Positions 35,796 through 44,252 of a stretch of DNA of 64,000 nucleotides are shown piece by piece. Each line of letters begins with the position of its first letter. The stretch's first letter is position 1. Location of the stretch: contig JADGPL010000015.1 in assembly GCA_017882455.1 (NCBI GenBank), positions 1-64,000 of the forward strand, in the 5' to 3' direction. The stretch comes from Solirubrobacteraceae bacterium. Lineage in GTDB: Bacteria > Actinomycetota > Thermoleophilia > Solirubrobacterales > Solirubrobacteraceae. Below the pieces are notes generated by a model. It worked only from the letters and a program-made list of their open reading frames with translations. It made no database searches and had not been told where the DNA came from. The position numbers were made by a program, and so were the translations under genes.

Positions 35796-36182
35796 ATGGC
35801 CCAGGAGCGCGAGATCATCGATGCCACGGGCGCGCCGCCGGCGATCGGGCCCTACAGTCACGCGGTGCGGGTCGGAGGACTGCTGTTCTGCTCGGGACAG
35901 ATCCCGCTCGATCCGGCAACCGGCGAGCTCGTGGGCGAGACCGCGGCTGAGCAGGCGGGCCGCTGCCTGGAGAACCTGCAGGCGGTCTGCGCCGCAGCTG
36001 CGACCTCGCTCGAGCGTGCTGTGCGGCTGACGATCTACATGACCGATCTCGGCGAGTTCGCCACGGTCAACGAGGTGTACGGATCCTTCTTCGGCGAGCA
36101 GCCGCCGGCCAGGGTCACGGTCGGCGTGGCCCAGCTGCCGAAGGGCGCCTACGTCGAGATCGACGCCGTCGTGGCGCTGTAG
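35796..36182 (+). CDS. ridA: RidA/YjgF-family enamine/imine deaminase
   Basis: 128 residues. GPYSHAVRVGGLLFCSGQIPLDP, the VRLTIYMTDLGEFATVNEVY block and PPARVTVGVAQLPKGAYVEIDAVV are RidA signatures, including the arginine and glutamate of the active site. It hydrolyses reactive enamines from PLP enzymes. Its 3' end overlaps the convergent marR gene by 34 bases. Confidence 0.93.
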   Translation: MAQEREIIDATGAPPAIGPYSHAVRVGGLLFCSGQIPLDPATGELVGETAAEQAGRCLENLQAVCAAAATSLERAVRLTIYMTDLGEFATVNEVYGSFFGEQPPARVTVGVAQLPKGAYVEIDAVVAL

Positions 36183-36628
36183 TCCTCGCCTTTGGTGGGC
36201 TCGACGCCGTAGAGCGCGCGTGACAGCAGCCGCCACAGGGTGGCCCGCTCCTCGGGGTCGAGCGGCGCGAGCACCTCGTCCTCGATGCTCTCCTGTTCGT
36301 GCTCGGCCCTCGCCAGGGCGCGGCGACCCTGATCTGTGATGTCGACCAGATGACGTCTGCGGTCCTGGGGATCGCGCCGGCGCGCCACGTGTCCGAGAGC
36401 CTCGAGCTCGTTGAGCAGGAGCACCACGTTGTTGGCGTCCATGCACAGCGCGTCTGCGAGCTCCTGCTGGGGCGCGCCGTCGTGGTCGCGCAGGTAGCTG
36501 AGCGCCATCAGCAGGCGCATGTGCATTCCCAGCAGCTCCTCGTTGCTGCGCCGGTAGACCTGCTTTGCCAGGCGCGTGAGCAGCACCATCGATCCGGGTG
36601 GACAGGAGACACAGTTCTCATCGCTCAT
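36149..36628 (-). CDS. MarR-family transcriptional regulator
   Basis: 159 residues from ATG 36628. The winged helix is clear: QQELADALCMDANNVVLLLNEL as HTH and HVARRRDPQDRRRHLVDIT as wing. A CVSC pair near residue 6 could sense oxidants. It is divergent from an MFS efflux gene across 111 bases that contain a perfect -10 for marR and a candidate operator, the usual MarR-efflux arrangement. Confidence 0.9.
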   Translation of the reverse strand: MSDENCVSCPPGSMVLLTRLAKQVYRRSNEELLGMHMRLLMALSYLRDHDGAPQQELADALCMDANNVVLLLNELEALGHVARRRDPQDRRRHLVDITDQGRRALARAEHEQESIEDEVLAPLDPEERATLWRLLSRALYGVEPTKGEDYSATTASIST

Positions 36629-36637
36629 AGCCGTCGG

Positions 36638-36643
36638 ATTATA
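36638..36643 (-). promoter_or_regulatory. -10 element of the MarR gene
   Basis: A perfect TATAAT on the minus strand, nine bases before ATG 36628, implying a leaderless or very short-leader mRNA. Confidence 0.55.
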
Positions 36644-36664
36644 CCACGGCGTAGCAACCATCAT

Positions 36665-36681
36665 GTATAGATAGATAATAC
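36665..36681. promoter_or_regulatory. candidate MarR operator in the divergent promoter region
   Basis: GTATAGATAGATAATAC, a 17-bp imperfect inverted repeat with GTAT/ATAC ends, abuts the -35 hexamer of the MFS promoter and lies upstream of the marR -10. Its size and place fit a MarR dimer site; binding is inferred. Confidence 0.4.
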
Positions 36682-36709
36682 TTGAAACAGGGATGATCCT
36701 TGCTATGGT
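36682..36709 (+). promoter_or_regulatory. promoter of the MFS efflux gene
   Basis: TTGAAA (36682-36687), a 16-base spacer, TATGGT (36704-36709). AAGGAG stands six bases before ATG 36740. Confidence 0.55.
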
Positions 36710-36739
36710 GTTCCTTTCGCGCAACTCGGAAGGAGCACC

Positions 36740-38281
36740 ATGAGCGTCACAAGAGCCATTCCCAGACCACAGATCAACGCCGCCACAGGCGACTCGGAGC
36801 GCAAACGCGACCGCCGGCGGTGGTTGGCCTTGGCGGTGCTGTGCCTCGGTCAGCTGATGATGGTTCTCGACTCGACCATCGTCAACGTGGCGCTGCCCTC
36901 GATCCAACACGACCTGAGCTTCAGCCAGGGCAACCTCACGTGGGTGATGAACGGCTACCTGATCACCTTCGGAGGCTTTCTGCTGCTCGCGGGCAGGCTC
37001 GGCGATCTCGTGGGGCGCAAGAAAGTGTTCCTGACGGGCCTGGTCATGTTCACGGCCGCATCGGTCCTGTGCGGAGTGGCCTCCAGCCAGGCGATGCTGA
37101 TCGGCGCGCGCCTGCTGCAGGGAGTGGGCGGGGCGGTCGCCTCGAGCGTGATCCTGGCGATCATCGTCACCGAGTTCACGAGCGCGGCCGACCGCGCCAG
37201 GGCGATGGGCGTCTATGCATTCGTCTCCGCCGGCGGCGGCTCGATCGGGCTGCTCGCGGGTGGCGCGCTCACGCAGTCGCTGGACTGGCACTGGATCTTC
37301 TTCGTCAACGTGCCGATCGGGGTCCTCGCCCTGCTGCTCGGCTCACGCCTGATCGAGGAGAACGAGGGCATCGGGCTGGCGGGAGGGGTCGACGTCCTCG
37401 GCTCGATCCTGATCACGGTGGCGACCATGATCGGCGCCTTCGCGATCGTCAAGTCCAGTGAATTCGGCCTGCTCTCGGCTCGCACGCTCGGCGCCGCAGG
37501 CACCTCGCTGGCGCTGCTCGGGGCGTTCCTGGCGCTCGAGAACCGCTTGGCCAATCCGATCATGCCGCTGCGGATCCTGCGGCTGCGGATGTTGATGGGC
37601 TCGAGCCTCGTGCGCGGGCTGCTGATCACCGGGATGTTCTCGGCGTTCTTCCTCGGCTCGCTCTACCTCGAGCGGGTGCTTGGCTACAACGCGATCGACA
37701 CCGGCCTCGCGTTCATGCCGCTGACGATCTCGATCGGCGTGATGTCGGCGGGCGTCTCTGCGCGAGTCGCGCAGCGCTTCGGTCCGCTCAACCTGCTCGC
37801 GGTCGGCCTGCTCGGCATCGTGGCGGGCCTGTTGCTGCTCACCGCCCAGGGGCTGCACCCGGCCTACTTCCCGGGGCTGTTCTTCGCCTTCCTGCTGCTC
37901 GGCTTGGGGGCCGGCGCCTCCTTCCTGCCCCTGCTGACGATCGGGATGTCGGACGCTCCCGCGCGCGACGCGGGCCTGGCCTCGGGCATCATCAACGTCT
38001 CGGTGCAGCTGTTCGGTGCGATCGGCCTGGCCTCGCTGGGCACGATCGCCACCGACCACGCCAGGGCGTTGAGCGCCAGCGGGCACACGCTGTCGCAGGC
38101 CCTGACCGGCGGCTACCACCTCGCCTACCTCGTCGCGGCCGTGTGCGTGGCCGTCGGGATCGTGGCCGCGTTCGTCGTGCTGCGCCCGCCGTCGGCCTCG
38201 GTCGGCCAGCTGATCGAGGAGGAGGAGCGGCGTCTCGCCGAAGGCGTCGGCTCCGCCCAGCCGGTGGCGCAGGCCGCCTGA
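36740..38281 (+). CDS. DHA2-type MFS multidrug exporter (EmrB/QacA-like)
   Basis: 513 residues with about 14 hydrophobic segments. Family motifs are LDSTIVNVALPSIQHDL (motif D1), GRLGDLVGRKKVF (motif A) and GGGSIGLLAGG (motif C region). These proton-coupled antiporters export hydrophobic drugs. The divergent MarR protein probably represses it. A long hairpin follows the stop. Confidence 0.92.
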   Translation: MSVTRAIPRPQINAATGDSERKRDRRRWLALAVLCLGQLMMVLDSTIVNVALPSIQHDLSFSQGNLTWVMNGYLITFGGFLLLAGRLGDLVGRKKVFLTGLVMFTAASVLCGVASSQAMLIGARLLQGVGGAVASSVILAIIVTEFTSAADRARAMGVYAFVSAGGGSIGLLAGGALTQSLDWHWIFFVNVPIGVLALLLGSRLIEENEGIGLAGGVDVLGSILITVATMIGAFAIVKSSEFGLLSARTLGAAGTSLALLGAFLALENRLANPIMPLRILRLRMLMGSSLVRGLLITGMFSAFFLGSLYLERVLGYNAIDTGLAFMPLTISIGVMSAGVSARVAQRFGPLNLLAVGLLGIVAGLLLLTAQGLHPAYFPGLFFAFLLLGLGAGASFLPLLTIGMSDAPARDAGLASGIINVSVQLFGAIGLASLGTIATDHARALSASGHTLSQALTGGYHLAYLVAAVCVAVGIVAAFVVLRPPSASVGQLIEEEERRLAEGVGSAQPVAQAA

Positions 38282-38294
38282 GACGGGCTCTGGA

Positions 38295-38330
38295 GACCCG
38301 CCGCGCGCGCAGCCTGGCGCGTGGCGGGTC
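38295..38330. terminator. long GC-rich hairpin, likely bidirectional terminator
   Basis: GACCCGCC + GCGCGC pairs with GCGCGT + GGCGGGTC: 14 pairs (one G-U) around an 8-nt loop, between the MFS stop and the convergent acyl-CoA synthetase stop. No T-run is present. Confidence 0.55.
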
Positions 38331-39804
38331 AGCCCGCGCGCAGCTCTGCCCGCTTGATCTTCCCCGAGGGCGTCTTCGGCAGCTCCTCGGCGAAGTCCAC
38401 GATGCGGGGGTACTTGTAGGGGGCCGTCTGGCTCTTGACGTGCTCCTGGAGCTCGCGCACGAGCTCCGGCGAGGCGGTGGCGAGGCCCTCGCGCAACACG
38501 ACCACGGCGCGCACGACCGCGCCGCGCTCCTCATCCGGCGCGGCCACCGCCGCCGCTTCGGCGACGGCCGGGTGGGCGACGAGCGCCGACTCGACCTCGA
38601 AGGGGCCGATGCGGTAGCCGGCCGAGACGATCACGTCGTCTTCGCGGCCCTCGAAGTAGAGCCAGCCCTCACCGTCTTCGCTGACCCGATCCCCGGTCCT
38701 CCACGGCCCCCCCGCGCGGCGGTCCTCGGCGCTCCAGGCGCCGCTCGCGTCGCGGTGCACCTGCTCGCCGAGATAGCCGAGGAAGAAAGTGGGGACGCTC
38801 GCGGGATCGACGGTCAGCTCGCCATCGACGACCGACAGCCGCATCCCAGGGAGCGCCCTGCCCATCGAGCCTGGCCTGGCGGGGACGTCGTGGGGTATGC
38901 CGGTCAGCTGGCCGGTCTCGGTCTGGCCGTAGCCGTCGCGAATCTGCAGGCCCGTCGCCTGCTCCCAGGCGCGCAGGACCTCTGGGTTGAGCGCCTCGCC
39001 CGCCGCGACCGCGCCGCGCAGATGAGCCAGCGGGCGCAGCGCCACGCGCTTGGCGATCACGCGGTACTCGGTGGGGGCCATGCACAGCACGTCCACGTGC
39101 TCGCGCTCCATCAGCTCCAAGCGCTCGCGCGGGTCGAAGCGCGCGTCGTGCAAGAGCGCCGCGGCGCCCGACAGCCAGGGCGCGATGAACACGTTGCGGG
39201 CGGACTTCGACCAGCCGCTGGCGGCGGTGCACCACACGAGATCTCCCCGGCGGGCCCCGAGCCAGTAGCCGGCCTGGACGCGCTGACCGTCGAGGTAGCG
39301 CTGGGCGTGGACGACCGCCTTGGGCTCACCCGCGGTGCCACTGGTGAACGTGATCAGGCACGGGTCCTGCTCGCCCAGCTCGACGGCCGGTGCGGGTGCG
39401 GAGGCGAACAGCGCCTCGTCGTGGATGTAGATGACGGGCTGGGTCGGCGCGGCCGCCTCCAGCTCGAGGCGATTGCGCTCGTCGGCCACGATCAGAGCGG
39501 GTCCGGCCACGGTGAGGCGCAGGCGCAGGTCCTTGGCGCGGAGCTGCTCGGTGCACGGCAGCACCACTGCGCCGATGCGAAAGCAGGCCAGCATCGTGAG
39601 CACCCACTCGGGGCGGTTGCCGATCAGCGTCATCACCACATCGCCCCGGCCGATCCCGTGCTCCCGCAGCGCCCCCGCCATCCGCGCGGAGCGATCGGCC
39701 ACCACGGCGAAGCTCCACTCGCGCCTCGCGCCCTCACGCGAGAGCTCCAGCAGGGCGAGGTCTCCCGCCGGCGCCTGATCGACCACGTCGCGGGCGAAGT
39801 TCAC
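38329..39804 (-). CDS. acyl-CoA synthetase / AMP-forming ligase
   Basis: 491 residues from GTG 39804, preferred because AGGGAG lies nine bases upstream; GTG 39825 is in frame. The ANL-superfamily blocks are TFTSGTAGEPKAVVH (phosphate loop), DGYGQTETGQL, YFEGREDDVIVSAGYRIGP and KTPSGKIKRAEL with the catalytic lysine. It activates an acid as acyl-AMP, then acyl-CoA; the sequence is nearer to acetyl/medium-chain than to long-chain enzymes. It is divergent from the acyl-CoA dehydrogenase, so it may feed the adjacent acyl-CoA metabolism. Confidence 0.88.
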   Translation of the reverse strand: MNFARDVVDQAPAGDLALLELSREGARREWSFAVVADRSARMAGALREHGIGRGDVVMTLIGNRPEWVLTMLACFRIGAVVLPCTEQLRAKDLRLRLTVAGPALIVADERNRLELEAAAPTQPVIYIHDEALFASAPAPAVELGEQDPCLITFTSGTAGEPKAVVHAQRYLDGQRVQAGYWLGARRGDLVWCTAASGWSKSARNVFIAPWLSGAAALLHDARFDPRERLELMEREHVDVLCMAPTEYRVIAKRVALRPLAHLRGAVAAGEALNPEVLRAWEQATGLQIRDGYGQTETGQLTGIPHDVPARPGSMGRALPGMRLSVVDGELTVDPASVPTFFLGYLGEQVHRDASGAWSAEDRRAGGPWRTGDRVSEDGEGWLYFEGREDDVIVSAGYRIGPFEVESALVAHPAVAEAAAVAAPDEERGAVVRAVVVLREGLATASPELVRELQEHVKSQTAPYKYPRIVDFAEELPKTPSGKIKRAELRAG

Positions 39805-39854
39805 GCCGGTATTCTCCCTGAACACGCTTAATTCGACCTTGGAGCCTTGATCAG

Positions 39855-41069
39855 ATGGCCGTAGCTGCCACCCCGTACACCGAGAAGACCGATGAGCAGA
39901 AGGCGATCACCGAGATGGTGCACCAGTTCGTCGACGAGCAGATCCTGCCCAACGCCGAGCACTACGACCACGAGGACGAGTTCCCCGGGCCGATCGTCGA
40001 GCAGATGAAGGAGCTGGGGCTGTTCGGGGTCACGATCCCGGAGGAGTACGGCGGGATGGGTCTCGACCTCACGACCTACGCGATGATCGTGGAGGAGCTC
40101 TCACGCGGGTGGATCTCGATCTCGGGCGTCATCAACACGCACTTCATCGGCTCCTACCTGCTGATGAAGTTCGGCAACGAGGAGCAGAAGCAGAAGTACC
40201 TGCCGCGGATGTCAACGGGCGAGATCCGTGCGGCCTTCTCCCTCTCTGAGCCCGAGCTCGGCTCGGACGTGCAGGCGATCAAAACGGCGGCCAAGAAGAC
40301 GCATGACGGCGCCTACGAGATCAACGGCCAGAAGATGTGGGTCACCAACGGCCTGCGCTCGGACCTCGTGTTCGTGCTCGTCAAGACAGACCCGAACGCC
40401 GAGAAGGCCTACAAGGGCATGACCTGCTTCATCGCCGAGAAGGAGGGCGGCGTCGGCGAGAACACCGGCGCCTATGCCGGCCTCACGGTGCCGCCGCAGC
40501 TGCGCAAGATGGGTTACAAGGGCGTCGAGTCCACCGAGCTCGTCTTCGATGGCTACCGCTGTCCGGCCGAGAACATCCTCGGCGGCGAGGACGCCGGGCT
40601 GAACAAGGGCTTCCCTCAGATGATGGACGCGCTCGAGGTCGGCCGCGTCAACGTGGCCGCGCGCGGCGTGGGCATCGCCCAGCGGGCGCTCGAGCTCGGC
40701 CTGCGCTACTCGCAGGAGCGCAAGACCTTCGGCAAGCCGATCGCCGAGCACCAGGCGATCCAGTTCAAGCTCGCCGACATGGCCACGCAGGTGGACGCGG
40801 CGCGCCTCTTGACGCTGCGCGCCGCACGCCTGAAGGACGCCGGCGAGCGCTCGGACCTGGAGGCGGGGATGGCCAAGCTGTTCGCCTCCGAGGCCGGCCG
40901 TTTCTGCGTCGAAGAATCGTTCCGCATACACGGCGGCTACGGCTATTCGAAGGAGTATGAGATCGAGCGCCTCTACCGCGACGCGCCGCTGCTGCTGATC
41001 GGCGAGGGCACCTCGGAGATCCAGCGCATGGTGATCGGCCGCAAGCTCCTGCAGCGTCATAAGATCTGA
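39855..41069 (+). CDS. acyl-CoA dehydrogenase, candidate (2S)-methylsuccinyl-CoA dehydrogenase
   Basis: 404 residues with the whole acyl-CoA dehydrogenase fold: FSLSEPELGSDVQ (FAD/substrate loop), MWVTNG, RKTFGKPIAEHQAIQFKLADM, RIHGGYGYSKEY and the catalytic glutamate in LLLIGEGTSEIQR. A family-level call is secure. The methylsuccinyl-CoA role is inferred from the ethylmalonyl-CoA genes in this region; proteobacterial Mcd enzymes are longer (about 550 residues), so a short-chain or isovaleryl-type dehydrogenase remains possible. GGAG stands ten bases before the ATG. Confidence 0.9.
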   Translation: MAVAATPYTEKTDEQKAITEMVHQFVDEQILPNAEHYDHEDEFPGPIVEQMKELGLFGVTIPEEYGGMGLDLTTYAMIVEELSRGWISISGVINTHFIGSYLLMKFGNEEQKQKYLPRMSTGEIRAAFSLSEPELGSDVQAIKTAAKKTHDGAYEINGQKMWVTNGLRSDLVFVLVKTDPNAEKAYKGMTCFIAEKEGGVGENTGAYAGLTVPPQLRKMGYKGVESTELVFDGYRCPAENILGGEDAGLNKGFPQMMDALEVGRVNVAARGVGIAQRALELGLRYSQERKTFGKPIAEHQAIQFKLADMATQVDAARLLTLRAARLKDAGERSDLEAGMAKLFASEAGRFCVEESFRIHGGYGYSKEYEIERLYRDAPLLLIGEGTSEIQRMVIGRKLLQRHKI

Positions 41070-41118
41070 CAAGACAGCTACGGGCCGTTACGCGCCCCGG
41101 AAGGGAAGAACCTGCCAT

Positions 41119-41493
41119 ATGGCCGATGACGCCAAGGCTCTGATCGAGCTTGCAACCCGCCGCTTCATCGGCGAAGTGCCTGCGCTCGAGCCGATCAAGC
41201 TGGTGGTCGGCGTCGAGCTCAAGGGCAGGGGGGACGTCCAGCACTTTCGCCTCGAGATGCCCGGCCTGAAGGTCACGAAGGGCCCGGCGGCCGACGCCCG
41301 CGTGCGCGTGGACATGCGCCGCGAGTTCTTCAACGTGATGGCGCGCGAAGCCAAGGTCGCCGACTGGGTCGAGGCTTTCACCTACGGCCAGGCCAAGGCC
41401 TCGGGGCCCGAGCAGTTCATCCGCCTGATCGTCAACGTGGTCGAGCGCCAGCAGGAGCGCGAACGCACGCGCAAGACGCACCGGCCGGCCTGA
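41119..41493 (+). CDS. SCP2-like sterol-carrier domain protein
   Basis: 124 residues resembling the SCP2 lipid-binding fold (VVGVELKGRGDVQHFRLEM, ARVRVDMRREFFNVMAR, FTYGQAKASGPEQF). Single-domain SCP2 proteins bind acyl-CoA or sterols. It follows the acyl-CoA dehydrogenase after 49 bases on the same strand, so it could be an accessory to acyl-CoA use. Confidence 0.7.
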   Translation: MADDAKALIELATRRFIGEVPALEPIKLVVGVELKGRGDVQHFRLEMPGLKVTKGPAADARVRVDMRREFFNVMAREAKVADWVEAFTYGQAKASGPEQFIRLIVNVVERQQERERTRKTHRPA

Positions 41494-41561
41494 GGGCTTC
41501 CTCGGTTCCCGCGCCCCGTCGGTCTCCTGCAGAGCAGGGCTGCTCAGGGGCGCAGGGCAGC

Positions 41562-41651
41562 TCAGTGGTAGGAGGTGAGCTGCTGTGCCAGGAACGCGAG
41601 CGATCCCAGCAGGAAGACGCACATGACGATCAGGGAGAAGTTTTCGTTCAC
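41562..41651 (-). CDS. 29-residue single-helix membrane peptide
   Basis: From GTG 41651: VNENFSLIVMCVFLLGSL..., ending TSYH, one transmembrane helix (about 6-23). GGAGG lies 11 bases upstream and TATCCT at 41681-41676 could be its -10. The hairpin at 41750-41772 separates it from the ferredoxin gene, so it would be its own unit. Its reality is uncertain. Confidence 0.4.
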   Translation of the reverse strand: MNENFSLIVMCVFLLGSLAFLAQQLTSYH

Positions 41652-41749
41652 GCTCTGTCTGGCCTCCGGGCTACAGGATAGGGAACACGGCGGGCAGGTG
41701 GGAGAGCTCCCGGGCCGCGGGATGCAAACGATGCCGGGCCGGGGCCGAC

Positions 41750-41772
41750 GGGGGCGCCAAGGGGGCGCCCCC
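41750..41772 (-). terminator. terminator-like hairpin after the sucCD-ferredoxin operon
   Basis: GGGGGCGCC-N5-GGCGCCCCC, a perfect nine-pair GC stem, 13 bases downstream of the ferredoxin stop on the minus strand. No U-run follows. Confidence 0.5.
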
Positions 41773-41785
41773 ACGGCGGTGAGCT

Positions 41786-42043
41786 CTAGGCGAGGACCGC
41801 GTCGCCGTCGTAGAGCTTGACGATCTTCACCGCCCCATCCGCGCCGGCGGCGGCAGCTGCGTCGAGGCACAGGCGGCAGAGGACGCACTCGTCGAGGTTC
41901 TTCTCGACTATCTCCAGGCTGCCGTCGGCGCTCTGCGCGAAGATGTCCACCGGACACGCCTCGGTCAGCTTGCGGGCGAGCTCGGTGTCGGCTGCCACCT
42001 GATCGTCGACCTCGACGGCGATGAAGATACCGTCCTTCCTCAT
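41786..42043 (-). CDS. small ferredoxin-like protein coupled to sucD
   Basis: 85 residues. ACPVDIFAQ and ECVLCRLCLDAA supply a CxxCxxC plus a remote Cys-Pro, enough for one [4Fe-4S] cluster in the order opposite to classical ferredoxins. Its ATG overlaps the sucD TGA, giving the operon sucC-sucD-ferredoxin. A ferredoxin coupled to succinyl-CoA synthetase suggests a link to a 2-oxoglutarate:ferredoxin oxidoreductase, which would need its electron carrier, but that enzyme is not in the window. Confidence 0.75.
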   Translation of the reverse strand: MRKDGIFIAVEVDDQVAADTELARKLTEACPVDIFAQSADGSLEIVEKNLDECVLCRLCLDAAAAAGADGAVKIVKLYDGDAVLA

Positions 42044-42966
42044 GCCGGGCTCCGCTCGGCGAGCTTGGCCTTGACGAGGTCGGGGATCTCGTCGATCCGC
42101 TGCACGACAGGGATGCCGGCCGCCTCCAGCCGCGCGATCTTCTCCGTCGCGCTGTCCTCCTTGCCCTCGACGATCGTGCCGGCGTGCCCGAAGGACATGC
42201 CCTGCATCTCCTCGTCGTCCATGAACTTGCCGGCCATGAAGGCGATGATCGGCAGGCGCGAGTCGTGCTCCTTGACCCACTGAGCCAGTTGGGCCTCCAT
42301 GCGGCCGCCGGGCTCGGTGTAGATCACGATCGCCTGGGTCTGCTCGTCGGCCTCGAAGTACGGCATCAGCTCGGCATAGGTGGAGCCGATGATCGCATCG
42401 CCGCCGATCGAGACCGCCGTGGAGACCCCGAGTCCGGCAGCCGTCAGCGTGGAGGAGATCTCCGTGGTCATGCCGCCGGAGCGGCTCATCACACCGACTG
42501 CGCCGGGCTGGTAGGCCACAGCGGCGTTGCGGGCCGGGCCGCCGATGCCGCCCATCTTGGCGACGCCGGGAACGATCACGCCAAGGCAGTTGGGACCGAT
42601 GATCCGGGCGCCCTTGGCGTCGGCGAGCTCGACCATCATCGCGACGTCGCGGCGCGGGATCCGCTCGGTGACGATCACGATCGTCTTGATGCCTGCATGC
42701 AGCGCCTCGAAGACGGCGTCGCGCGTGCCTGCCGGGGGGACGGTGACGACCGAGCCGTCGGGGATGACGCCACCGTTGTGCTCGACGACCTGCTCGACGG
42801 TGTCGAAGACGGGAACGCCGTGGACCTCACGGCCCTTGCGGCCGGGGGTCACGCCGCCGACGATCTTCGAGCCGTAGTCGAGGCACTCGCGCGTGAGGTT
42901 GACGGCCTCGCGCCCGGTGATGCCCTGGATGATGAAGGTCGTGTCCTGGTTGATCAGGATGGACAT
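42040..42966 (-). CDS. sucD: succinyl-CoA synthetase alpha subunit
   Basis: 308 residues from ATG 42966, two bases after the sucC stop. The CoA-binding GITGREAVNLT, VTPGRKGREVHGVPVFDTV and the phosphohistidine GHAGTIVEGKED (about residue 245) are canonical. With SucC it interconverts succinyl-CoA and succinate with ATP or GTP formation. Confidence 0.96.
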   Translation of the reverse strand: MSILINQDTTFIIQGITGREAVNLTRECLDYGSKIVGGVTPGRKGREVHGVPVFDTVEQVVEHNGGVIPDGSVVTVPPAGTRDAVFEALHAGIKTIVIVTERIPRRDVAMMVELADAKGARIIGPNCLGVIVPGVAKMGGIGGPARNAAVAYQPGAVGVMSRSGGMTTEISSTLTAAGLGVSTAVSIGGDAIIGSTYAELMPYFEADEQTQAIVIYTEPGGRMEAQLAQWVKEHDSRLPIIAFMAGKFMDDEEMQGMSFGHAGTIVEGKEDSATEKIARLEAAGIPVVQRIDEIPDLVKAKLAERSPA

Positions 42967-42968
42967 GA

Positions 42969-44183
42969 CTAGGAGGCTCCTTCGATCTTGGCGACCGCTC
43001 GACCGGCGGCCTCCCACAGCGACACCGACCGATCGCAGTACTCGATCCCGTACTTGTCGAGGATCTTGAAGCCCTCCTCCTCCCAGGCGCCCGGGATGCG
43101 GAAGATCGCGATCGTCTCGCCGGGGTCCCTGCCGAGCTCCAGACAGGCCTTGATCACGCCACGCGCGACGATGTCCACGCGTGTGTTCGAGACGATCGAC
43201 ATCATCACGGCGATCTTCTCGACGCCGTCTTTCTGGAGGACCTGCTTGGCCAGGCCGCAGGCCTTGGCGACCGACGGGTTGCCGCCGATCTCGGAGTAGT
43301 TGGCGGGCTTGCCGCCCTGTTGGCGCACGGCGTCCGTCAGTGTCAGCGAGCCGCCCCCAGCACCGATGACGAGGCCGATGTTGCCGTTGAAGCCGGTGTC
43401 CTTGCCCTGGATGACGCCACGGTGGTCGGCGGCGTCGATCGCCTTGACGGCCTCTTCGAAGGCGGTCGGCGTGTGGTCCTCGCGAGTGCCCTCCTCCGCG
43501 CCGATGCCCAGCGCCTCGATCAGGTTCTTCTGGCGCGGCATGCCCTCGTTCTCCATCTCCATGTGCGCATCGAGTGCGACGAACGAGCCGTCCTTCAGCT
43601 CGGCCAGTGGATTGATCTCGGCGAGCGTCATGTCGTTGTCGAGGAACAACTGGGCGAGGCGGGCAAGCACCGGGGTGGCGCGCTGCAGGGCCCTCCCGGT
43701 GACGCCGGCCGCGGCGATGACCTGCTTGGCCTGGAAGTCTGAGAAGGGCTCGATCGTGGAGAAGTGTCCGCGACCGACGTGGTCGGGGTGCTCCTCGGCG
43801 ACCTGCTCGATGTCGATGCCGCCCATGTCGCTGAAGAGCATCAGCGGTCTCTTCGCGGTCCCGTCCCAGACGACGCCCGCGTAGTACTCCTGCTCGACCT
43901 CCGCCTTGGGGTCGACGAGCACTCCGCGCGGCATGTGGCCGTTGATCTCCAGCGCCAGGATGTCGCGGGCGTGGGCCTCGGCCTCCTCGGGGGTGTCCGC
44001 GAACTTGACGCCGCCGGCCTTCATCCGCCCGCCGGTGAGGACCTGGGACTTGATCACCGTCGGGCCGCCGATCCGCTCCGCGATCGTCCTCGCCTCGGCG
44101 GCATCGGTCGTGAAGCCGTAGTCCGTCACGGGGATGCCGGCGCGCTTTACGACCTCGCGGGCCTCGTACTCGAAGAATCTCAT
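42969..44183 (-). CDS. sucC: succinyl-CoA synthetase beta subunit
   Basis: 404 residues. It begins MRFFEYEAREVVKRAGIPV (ATP-grasp lid), with SDMGGIDIEQVAEE, AEINPLAEL and the grasp-region GNIGLVIGAGGGSLTL. TATAGG lies 13 bases upstream of ATG 44183, giving a very short leader. It heads the sucC-sucD-ferredoxin operon. Length is slightly above the usual 390. Confidence 0.95.
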   Translation of the reverse strand: MRFFEYEAREVVKRAGIPVTDYGFTTDAAEARTIAERIGGPTVIKSQVLTGGRMKAGGVKFADTPEEAEAHARDILALEINGHMPRGVLVDPKAEVEQEYYAGVVWDGTAKRPLMLFSDMGGIDIEQVAEEHPDHVGRGHFSTIEPFSDFQAKQVIAAAGVTGRALQRATPVLARLAQLFLDNDMTLAEINPLAELKDGSFVALDAHMEMENEGMPRQKNLIEALGIGAEEGTREDHTPTAFEEAVKAIDAADHRGVIQGKDTGFNGNIGLVIGAGGGSLTLTDAVRQQGGKPANYSEIGGNPSVAKACGLAKQVLQKDGVEKIAVMMSIVSNTRVDIVARGVIKACLELGRDPGETIAIFRIPGAWEEEGFKILDKYGIEYCDRSVSLWEAAGRAVAKIEGAS

Positions 44184-44252
44184 TGCGGCGCGGAAGCCTA
44201 TACGCAGGCGCGCGACGGATGCCGCGTGCTCCCCGCTACCGTCCGGGGGGTG

